22,164 nucleotides of DNA, taken from the NCBI GenBank assembly GCA_031394045.1, contig JANMWN010000169.1, positions 1 through 22,164 of the forward strand. Direction: 5' to 3'. Shown here one piece after another: positions 16,809 to 22,164 of this stretch. The notes beneath the pieces were generated by a model. The model ran no database searches. It had not been told where the DNA came from and saw nothing but the letters and a program-made list of their open reading frames with translations. The stretch is from JANYIP01 sp031394045. GTDB lineage: Bacteria; Actinomycetota; Actinomycetes; Prado026. The translations under genes were made by a program, and so were the position numbers. Every line of letters starts with the position of its first letter. The stretch's first letter is position 1.

Positions 16809-17420
16809 GTGAGTGAGTTGACGCGTTGGGTCACGGCGCATGGCGCCGGTCATGCCCAGTGGTACATCGAACGGTTCCGCCGGATGACCGCCGAGGGAAT
16901 GGACCTTGGCGGGGAGGCCCGGTTGCTTGATGCGATGCTCGCGCGCGGTTCGCGTGTCTTGGATGCCGGCTGCGGGCCTGGCCGGGTTGGCGCCGAGCTG
17001 GCCGCCCGCGGGCACGTCGTGGTCGGTGTCGATGCCGATAGGGAGCTGATCGAAGCGGCGCAGGCCGATTATCCCGGGCCAACTTGGCTCGTCGCCGACC
17101 TGGCCGAACTGGATCTAGCCGCCGAGGGCGAAAGTGAACCGTTCGACGCCGCGGTGCTCGCCGGGAACGTCATGGCCTTCCTCGCCCCCGGCACCGAACG
17201 TATCGTGCTCGCCCGCATTGCCGCGCACCTGCGCAACGATGGTTTCATCGTCGTTGGGTTCGGGCTGGATCGCGGCTATCCCCTCGCCGACTTTGACACC
17301 GACACCGCGGCTGCTGGCCTGGATCTCGAACACCGCTTCGCCACGTGGGACCTGCGCCCTTGGCGGGACGAAGTACCGTTCGCCGTGACCGTGCTACGCC
17401 GACGCAAACGAACCCCGTAG
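16809..17420 (+). CDS. Class I SAM-dependent methyltransferase
   Basis: This 203-residue cytosolic protein begins at a GTG (VSELTRWVTAHGAGHAQWYI). There is no separate ribosome site beyond the GGTGGGG that runs into the start, so translation of a nearly leaderless message is possible. The Rossmann-type SAM-binding motif I is clear (VLDAGCGPGRVGAELA, 50-65), followed by the acidic end of strand beta2 (GVDAD, 73-77) and a motif II region around FDAAVLAGNVMAFL (112-125). It matches the small Methyltransf_25/11-type enzymes. The substrate cannot be read from sequence. It is divergent from arcA and shares its regulatory region, so co-regulation is possible. Confidence 0.88.
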   Translation: MSELTRWVTAHGAGHAQWYIERFRRMTAEGMDLGGEARLLDAMLARGSRVLDAGCGPGRVGAELAARGHVVVGVDADRELIEAAQADYPGPTWLVADLAELDLAAEGESEPFDAAVLAGNVMAFLAPGTERIVLARIAAHLRNDGFIVVGFGLDRGYPLADFDTDTAAAGLDLEHRFATWDLRPWRDEVPFAVTVLRRRKRTP

Positions 17421-17880
17421 TTCCGAGCCTTTACGACTGCGAGCGGCTCAACGCCACGCTTGACCGGCACGTTCCAAGAGGCGCCCCGACCACGCCGCTC
17501 CATGCTCGCCTCGCCTCCGGGCACCGGCTCCGCCGGGGGACCTCGGGCCTGGCCCACCGCGGGTCCATCCTCTGGCTGTCCGATAAGACGCCGGCCCGAT
17601 GTTGGGGCGGGTGTGCGCGGGGATCTAGAGCGTGATCGGATTGGGCCGCGGAACGTCGAGCCAGCCGCGACCGCGACCAGGTACGCGGCGATGACTGGTT
17701 CGCGGATGTCTCGGCCTGGCGCCCCATGCTGAGCTGCTGGTCGCGGGCGTGGCGGACGGCTGCGAACCCTGGTGCCTTTGAACGCGCGTCGCGGTCCGGC
17801 GGCACCGAAGGCACCTGCCGAAGTTCGGTTCCTGCCGCCCTGTTTCGCGCAGGCAACCGGAGCACCGACCGGTCCTTCTT
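17421..17880. other. Gene-free stretch between the methyltransferase and kinase genes
   Basis: All frames are interrupted or of arginine/proline-rich shadow composition. I looked for fragments of universal stress proteins and nitroreductases, common neighbours in such loci, and could not support either. A decayed gene may be present but is not identifiable by eye. Confidence 0.5.
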
Positions 17881-17894
17881 GGGACGTTCGGCCC
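17881..17894 (+). promoter_or_regulatory. DosR-like site upstream of the APH/AAA kinase
   Basis: GGGACGTTCGGCCC matches 11 of 14 positions of the DosR core, with GGGAC and CCC ends intact. It ends 86 bases before the kinase start, nearly the same distance as the antiporter and proximal arcA sites. Confidence 0.45.
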
Positions 17895-17980
17895 TGCCAT
17901 GGGAAGGACGGTATGGGCAACGTGGGGGCATGACGCAAGGACAGCACCGAAGTTGTGCCGAGGTTTAGGAGGGCGGCGTC

Positions 17981-19459
17981 ATGATGTCCGTCCGCAACCA
18001 TGACTCGGCGGGCCCGAATGCGCCGCGAGCCGAGGTCCGCGAGACCCACAGCGCCGTCGTGCTGCTCATGGGGGAGCACGCATACAAGATGAAGAAGTCG
18101 GTGAACTTGGGCTTCCTGGACTTCCGCAGTGATCAGAGCCGACGCGAAGTTTGCCTTCGCGAGCTGGAGCTCAACACCCGTCTGGCGCCTGACGTTTACC
18201 TCGACGTGATCGCAGTGGCGGGGCCCGATGGGCGAAGTTACGAGCACGGGGTGCTGATGCGTCGGATGCCGGAGGAGTTGCGCCTGTCGACGATGATCGG
18301 AAACGGTGTTCACGTCGATGACCACCTGAACGCGGTGGCCCGGCTGATCGCGAGGTTCCACGCGTCAGCTAAGCGCAGCCCACAGATCGCCGCAGAAGGC
18401 TTGGCCGTCGGGCTTCGTCGGCGCTGGACCAACAACCTCCGCGAGTCTGAGCAGTACCGCGGGAAACTGCTCGCTGAGCCGCTCTACGAGCGGATAGCCG
18501 AACTCGCGTTGCGTTACATCGACGGGAGAGTGCCACTGCTGGCCGAACGCGCAGCGGCTGGCCTCGTCGTCGACGGGCACGGCGATCTGCTCGCGGAGGA
18601 CATCTTCTGCCTGCCCGACTACCCACGCGTGCTGGACTGCCTGGAGTTCGACGACCGGCTGCGCTGGCTCGACGTGCTCGACGACGTTGCGTTCCTCGCG
18701 ATGGACGTGGAATACCTCGGACGTCCAGACCTGGCAGCGCAATTTCTGAGCTCCTACATCGAGTACAGCGGCACGCCGGACGTCAGCACGCTTCGCCACC
18801 ACTACATCGCCTACCGCGCGTTCGTCCGCGCCAAGGTGATGTGCATCCAGGCCGCACAGGGTCGGCAGGACGCAGTGACAGAGATCGATCGCTATGCCCG
18901 GCTTGCGCTGGGTCACCTCGAAGCCGGCGAGGTGGGACTCACCCTGGTAGGCGGCGCACCAGGCACCGGGAAGACGACGCTTGCGCGAGGCCTGGCCGAG
19001 CGGTTGGGGGTCGTGCTTCTCAGTTCGGATACCGTTCGTTCGGGGCTGTCGTGCCCCGCCGGGGACCGTTACACCGAGTCGGCCAAGGCGGCTAACTATC
19101 ACGAGCTGCTCGTCCAAGCCGGGCGCGCGCTTGCGCATGGCGACTCCGTGATCGCTGACGCCACCTGGGGTGATTTGGCCATGCGCGATCTCGCCGAGCA
19201 GACCGCGGCGAGGACATCCAGCCGACTGATCGCCCTCGAGTGCACGGCACCTGTGGAGGTGGCGGTTGCCCGCGCCCGACGACGCAGCGACGACGGCACG
19301 GACGCCTCAGAAGCCGGCGCTGACGTGGCTAGGACACTCGCCGCAGCGCGACGGCCTTGGCCCGGCGCCATCCCGGTCGACACCTCCCGCAGTGCGGAGG
19401 AATCGCTGGAACATGCGGTGGCGGCTGCGACAGCCGGGACGACCGTCCGTGCCGGCTGA
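17981..19459 (+). CDS. Two-domain protein: aminoglycoside phosphotransferase-like domain fused to AAA/zeta-type P-loop kinase (Rv2004c-like)
   Basis: The 492-residue cytosolic protein starts at ATG 17981, seven bases after AGGAGGG; the next codon is also ATG. Residues 1-310 resemble the phosphotransferase-fold proteins of COG2187: VVDGHGDLLAEDIF (196-209) holds the Brenner-like HGD, with Asp207 where Asn is usual, and VLDCLEFDDRLRWLD (217-231) replaces the metal-binding loop. Residues 318-485 form a P-loop kinase of COG0645/AAA_33 type, with Walker A GGAPGTGKT (324-332), SSDTVRSGL (348-356) and a Walker B-like IADATWGD (391-398). The M. tuberculosis counterpart Rv2004c is a DosR-regulon gene of unknown substrate. 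A DosR-like site lies 86 bases upstream. Biochemical function is not established for the family. Confidence 0.9.
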   Translation: MMSVRNHDSAGPNAPRAEVRETHSAVVLLMGEHAYKMKKSVNLGFLDFRSDQSRREVCLRELELNTRLAPDVYLDVIAVAGPDGRSYEHGVLMRRMPEELRLSTMIGNGVHVDDHLNAVARLIARFHASAKRSPQIAAEGLAVGLRRRWTNNLRESEQYRGKLLAEPLYERIAELALRYIDGRVPLLAERAAAGLVVDGHGDLLAEDIFCLPDYPRVLDCLEFDDRLRWLDVLDDVAFLAMDVEYLGRPDLAAQFLSSYIEYSGTPDVSTLRHHYIAYRAFVRAKVMCIQAAQGRQDAVTEIDRYARLALGHLEAGEVGLTLVGGAPGTGKTTLARGLAERLGVVLLSSDTVRSGLSCPAGDRYTESAKAANYHELLVQAGRALAHGDSVIADATWGDLAMRDLAEQTAARTSSRLIALECTAPVEVAVARARRRSDDGTDASEAGADVARTLAAARRPWPGAIPVDTSRSAEESLEHAVAAATAGTTVRAG

Positions 19460-19524
19460 GACCGGCGACCGCGCCGCCCGGTCTGTAGCAATCGTCGCCA
19501 GCCTCGCCCGCGTCGAGGTACTGC

Positions 19525-19538
19525 GGGGGAGCTCCCCC
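19525..19538. terminator. Possible terminator hairpin after the kinase gene
   Basis: GGGGG and CCCCC flank the loop AGCT, 65 bases past the kinase stop. The stem is only five pairs, so its function is uncertain. Confidence 0.3.
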
Positions 19539-19563
19539 CGAGTCCCGGTCCAGGAGACTCGCC

Positions 19564-19960
19564 ATGACGACTTTCCGCGACCGCTCGAGGGCACTGGGAT
19601 CTGGCCGCGTGGCTGGCGGGTCGATGGCCATCGACTAGATCTGAGGCCGCGGAGACGTACTCGTCAACAAAGGCCGAGATCTTCCCGAATCGGCCCGCCC
19701 TCGGCGTCGACAACGTCGTTCGAGGATGTCCTTGACACCAACGTGCGTGGCCCGTTCCTCTTGAAACGGGTAGCCGCCGCTGGGGTGATCGAGCGCGAAT
19801 CGGGCGTGATCATCAACGTCGGCTCCTTGCGGTGCCTCCCTCGGCTACGCACCCATGACGCTCCTTTTCGTCAGCAAGCCTCCCTGACCGTGGCGAGTTC
19901 CGGCGAGGACCGAAGCAGGACCTTCGACCCTGGCAAGTCATTCGGGCGTAGTCCACGGTG
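19564..19960 (+). pseudogene. Short-chain dehydrogenase/reductase (SDR) pseudogene
   Basis: An AGGAG ribosome site (19552-19556) precedes ATG 19564 and MTTFRDRSRALG, followed by VAGGSMAI, a damaged copy of the SDR cofactor motif TGGSxGIG, and then a stop (TAG at about 19636). Further on, DVLVNKG (about 19655) matches the NNAG region, and FEDVLDTNVRGPFLL...GVIINVGSL (about 19720-19827) matches the helix and strand before the active site. A remnant resembling GYAPMTLL...SKPSL appears after a further frameshift (about 19843-19880), where the YxxxK site is degraded. Some 60 codons between the two N-terminal motifs are missing. The lesions make it non-functional. Its original substrate is unknown. 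Confidence 0.75.
19917..19930 (+). promoter_or_regulatory. Weak DosR-like site upstream of the slipin gene
   Basis: AGGACCTTCGACCC matches 10 of 14 DosR-core positions and is identical at 11 of 14 positions to the site upstream of the kinase gene. It lies 108 bases before the slipin start, within the SDR pseudogene. Confidence 0.3.
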
Positions 19961-19995
19961 GAGCCTCAGGGTTAACAGTTGTCTCGGAACCTAGC

Positions 19996-20020
19996 GAACC
20001 GGGCGCAGCGCGATCGGTTC
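19996..20020 (+). repeat. Inverted repeat in the slipin leader
   Basis: GAACCG (19996-20001) and CGGTTC (20015-20020) face each other across 13 bases, just before the ribosome site at about 20024. It could be an operator or leader hairpin; there is no further support. Confidence 0.3.
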
Positions 20021-20038
20021 CCGAACGGAGCGTCCCCG

Positions 20039-20887
20039 ATGAGCACTTTGGTAACGGTCCTCGTTGTCGTTCTGGTGGTGCTCCTGCTCGGGCTCGCCCT
20101 TGCGGTGAAGGTCGTCAAGCAGTATGAGCAAGGTGTCCTGTTCAGGCTCGGCAGGGTGGTGGGCTCGCGACAGCCTGGGCTGCGGATAATCATCCCGTTG
20201 GTCGATGTCATGCACCGCGTTTCGCTGCGGATCGTCACGATGCCGATCCAGTCCCAAGGGATCATCACTCGAGACAATGTCAGCGTCGATGTGTCCGCGG
20301 TCGCCTACTTCCGGGTCGTCGACGCGGTTAAGTCGGTTGTCGCGATCGAGAACGTCTACGCCGCGATCGATCAGATCGCCCAGACGACCCTGCGCAAGGT
20401 GGTGGGACAGCACACCTTGGACGAGACGCTGTCGGAGACCGACAGGATCAACCTGGACATCCGCGAGATCCTCGATGTCACCACCGTCGACTGGGGTGTG
20501 GAAGTGACGTTGGTTGAGTTGAAGGACATCCAGCTGCCCGACAGCATGAAACGGGCCATGGCCCGGCAGGCTGAGGCCGAGCGCGAGAAGCGGGCGAAGA
20601 TCATCAATGCCGAGGGGGAGTCGCTGGCGGCAGCCGCGCTGGGTGACGCATCGGACATCATGATGGCCCACCCGCTCGCGCTCCAGCTGCGGAACCTGCA
20701 GAGCCTGGTCGAGATCGGCGTCGACAAGAACACGACCGTGGTGTTTCCCGCACCCATCATGACCACAATCGCCGAGCTTGGGTCCTTCATCGCCCGCGAG
20801 GCAGCCGCCGCGACCCCGCTGGCACCGGACACCCGCGGCAAGCCCATCGTGGTACCGGCTGTCAACGCGACCGCTGCCGACAGTTAG
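20039..20887 (+). CDS. Slipin (stomatin-like SPFH/band 7 membrane protein)
   Basis: The 282-residue product starts at ATG 20039 (MSTLVTVLVVVLVVLLLGLA), with ACGGAG about nine bases upstream; an earlier TTG start would add 20 non-conserved residues. One N-terminal membrane segment (about 4-24) is followed by the SPFH/band 7 domain: YEQGVLFRLGR (29-39), PGLRIIIPLVD (46-56), TRDNVSVDVSAVAYFRV (77-93), LRKVVGQHTLDETLS (118-132) and a coiled-coil MARQAEAEREKRAKIINAEG (174-193). The C-terminal LQSLVEIGVDKNTTVVFPAP is typical of prokaryotic slipins. Such proteins form large membrane oligomers and usually pair with an NfeD-family protein; none is seen adjacent here. A role in membrane organisation or stress is inferred from family. 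Confidence 0.93.
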   Translation: MSTLVTVLVVVLVVLLLGLALAVKVVKQYEQGVLFRLGRVVGSRQPGLRIIIPLVDVMHRVSLRIVTMPIQSQGIITRDNVSVDVSAVAYFRVVDAVKSVVAIENVYAAIDQIAQTTLRKVVGQHTLDETLSETDRINLDIREILDVTTVDWGVEVTLVELKDIQLPDSMKRAMARQAEAEREKRAKIINAEGESLAAAALGDASDIMMAHPLALQLRNLQSLVEIGVDKNTTVVFPAPIMTTIAELGSFIAREAAAATPLAPDTRGKPIVVPAVNATAADS

Positions 20888-20894
20888 GACGCCA

Positions 20895-20936
20895 ATCCCC
20901 CGTTGACGGTCGGCGGACTCGGTTAGAGAGGGGGAT
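20895..20936. terminator. Possible bidirectional terminator between convergent genes
   Basis: ATCCCCC (20895-20901) and GGGGGAT (20930-20936) can pair across a 28-base loop that contains the stop codon of the minus-strand gene. The slipin and carboxyethylornithine synthase-like genes end only 35 bases apart here. The long loop makes this moderate evidence at best. Confidence 0.35.
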
Positions 20937-22089
20937 GGGGGTGGTCGGCAGCACGCCCCTGGAACGAGAGGATCTTGGGGTTCTGCACCACGCCGCTTCG
21001 AATCTCGATCGCCGGCCGGATGGTCCGATCCTGGTCCCAGGCCGAAGGGCCGGCCATCACTGTCCGCAAGTAGGGGATCAGAGCCTCGCTGATACCCCAG
21101 GTCGCGCTGTTCCACAGATACGTCGGGCTGTGGTCCACGCCGTAGTACGCGACGCCGTCCCGGACTGCCAGCATCGGCTCCTCGAAGGTCGTGGGCTGCG
21201 CGCACTCGAACCCCATGCCGGCGTCGCACGACACGTCGACGAGCAGGCTGCCGGGAGCGAATGCCGCCAGCTCGGCGTCCGAGACGAACATCAAAGGAGC
21301 GTCGGTGTCCTGCAGCACGCAGTTGACGACGATGTCGTGCCCTGCCAGGAACTCCGCCGCCGATACCGGCCCTGAGGCCGATTGCACGGTCGTCCGACTC
21401 GGATCGTCCTCGGTGCGGTCGAGGTGCTCGAGAGCAACGGACGGGATCGGTGAGGCGACTGCCGTGACGTCGCGCAGCGTCAGCACGCTGACGTCCTGGA
21501 CACCGAGAGCCTGCAGTGCAGTGATGGCGCCGCGCGCCGTGTTCCCAAAACCGATGACGACCGCGGTGAGGTGTCGACCGTAGTGACCGGTGGAACCGAT
21601 CAGGGTCATGGCGTGCAGCACCGAGCAGTAGCCCGCCATCTCGTTGTTCATGTGGAACACGTGGACGACGAAAGCTCCCGACGGTGTCCAGTGATTCATC
21701 GCCTCCCAGGCGATGAGCGTCAGCCGTTTGTCGATGCAGATCTGCGTCAGCTGGCGGTCCTGGACGGCATGCGCCCACCCCCACAGCACCTGCCCCTCGC
21801 GAAGGCTCGCCAGGTCGTCCAGCGTCGGCTTGGGCAGCAGCACCACGTCGCTGGTCGCAAGGACTTCCTCACGCGAAAACATTCCGGCAACCTGGGCCGC
21901 AAGATGCTCGTCGGAGACGCCGTAGTGGTGGCCGTAGCCGTGCTCAAGGACGATGCGTGCCCGAAGGTCTACATCGATCCGGTCGAGGTGCTGGGGATGG
22001 ATCGGCAGCCGGAACTCGTTCTCCTTGCTCGAGGTAGCAAGAATTCCAAGGCGCAGCTGATCCGGGGGCACGCTCATGGTGTTGACCAT
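20923..22089 (-). CDS. N5-(carboxyethyl)ornithine synthase-like / alanine dehydrogenase family protein
   Basis: The 388-residue product starts at ATG 22089 (MVNTMSVPPDQLRLGILATS), just after GGGAGAGGTGG; the longer frame adds a Gly/Arg-rich tail and is rejected. The N-terminal AlaDh/PNT domain has SKENEFRLPIHP (21-32), LLPKPTL (84-90) and WGWAHAVQ (103-110). The nucleotide-binding Rossmann domain carries VVIGFGNTARGAITALQALG (177-196) and VNCVLQDTDAPLMFV (255-269). YYGVDHSPTYLWNSAT (315-330) is near the C-terminus. The wording fits carboxyethylornithine synthase, which reductively joins ornithine and pyruvate using NADPH, better than true alanine dehydrogenase. Proximity to arginine deiminase makes an amino acid-linked redox sink plausible. 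Substrate assignment is from recalled family resemblance only. Confidence 0.82.
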   Translation of the reverse strand: MVNTMSVPPDQLRLGILATSSKENEFRLPIHPQHLDRIDVDLRARIVLEHGYGHHYGVSDEHLAAQVAGMFSREEVLATSDVVLLPKPTLDDLASLREGQVLWGWAHAVQDRQLTQICIDKRLTLIAWEAMNHWTPSGAFVVHVFHMNNEMAGYCSVLHAMTLIGSTGHYGRHLTAVVIGFGNTARGAITALQALGVQDVSVLTLRDVTAVASPIPSVALEHLDRTEDDPSRTTVQSASGPVSAAEFLAGHDIVVNCVLQDTDAPLMFVSDAELAAFAPGSLLVDVSCDAGMGFECAQPTTFEEPMLAVRDGVAYYGVDHSPTYLWNSATWGISEALIPYLRTVMAGPSAWDQDRTIRPAIEIRSGVVQNPKILSFQGRAADHPHPPL

Positions 22090-22164
22090 GCCACCTCTCC
22101 CACCCGCGCGGTAGCGAGCGCCGGGACGGTTCCCCATCGGGGTGATCGCTGACCTAGAAGAGTG
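22090..22164 (-). promoter_or_regulatory. Upstream region of the carboxyethylornithine synthase-like gene
   Basis: The ribosome site (complement of 22091-22101) is present. The short inverted element GGGAC...TCCCC (22123-22134) lies about 35 bases upstream of the start, but matches the DosR-like pattern at only about 8 of 14 positions. No promoter hexamers are convincing, and the window ends here. Confidence 0.4.

Noticed and set aside
19991..21784. Minus-strand 597-codon ORF
   Set aside because: It overlaps the slipin gene antisense and the carboxyethylornithine synthase-like gene in another frame. Both of those have clear family motifs, and this frame has none.
22120..22136. DosR-like site upstream of the carboxyethylornithine synthase-like gene
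   Set aside because: Only about 8 of 14 positions match, which is within chance for this composition.

Overview
The window is high-GC DNA with GTG/TTG starts, Shine-Dalgarno-led genes and protein families typical of Actinobacteria: a CtpF-like P-type ATPase, an Rv2004c-like APH/AAA kinase and secreted DUF11 and S8 proteins. I cannot name the genus. It has an exported-protein left part, a decayed mobile-element middle, and a metabolic and stress right part.

Left part (1-8367). A gene start runs off the left edge (minus strand), followed by a small orphan ORF. A secreted subtilisin-like protease (minus) ends at a strong hairpin terminator. A truncated transposase remnant and a second strong hairpin come next. 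Then a long leader with several possible hairpins precedes a 1420-residue exported protein (Asp-box/BNR-type propeller plus five DUF11 repeats). Its stop codon overlaps the GTG start of a small exported protein with a C-terminal membrane anchor.

Middle part (8368-10640). This is a decay zone. It holds a tyrosine recombinase missing its N-terminus and carrying a one-base frameshift, a 3' fragment of a tRNA-Lys(CTT) gene that looks like an attachment-site core, short direct repeats, and a carbamate kinase (arcC) pseudogene with frameshifts, a stop codon and an internal deletion.

Right part (10735-22164). On the minus strand, arginine deiminase (arcA), a P2C-like cation ATPase and an APC-family amino acid antiporter of the AdiC/ArcD kind lie in a row. 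Divergent from these, on the plus strand, are a small SAM methyltransferase, an APH-like/AAA kinase fusion, a short-chain dehydrogenase pseudogene and a slipin (SPFH) gene. A convergent minus-strand N5-(carboxyethyl)ornithine synthase/alanine dehydrogenase-like gene closes the window.

The genes of the right part suggest arginine catabolism and hypoxia or acid stress. Import of arginine, deimination to citrulline and ammonia, ion pumping and an ornithine-linked reductase could work together. No ornithine carbamoyltransferase is visible and the carbamate kinase is dead, so the ATP-yielding half of the pathway is missing here. Five related imperfect palindromes resembling the mycobacterial DosR/DevR box lie upstream of arcA (two), the antiporter, the kinase and the slipin. 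They suggest, but do not prove, a shared hypoxia-type regulon.
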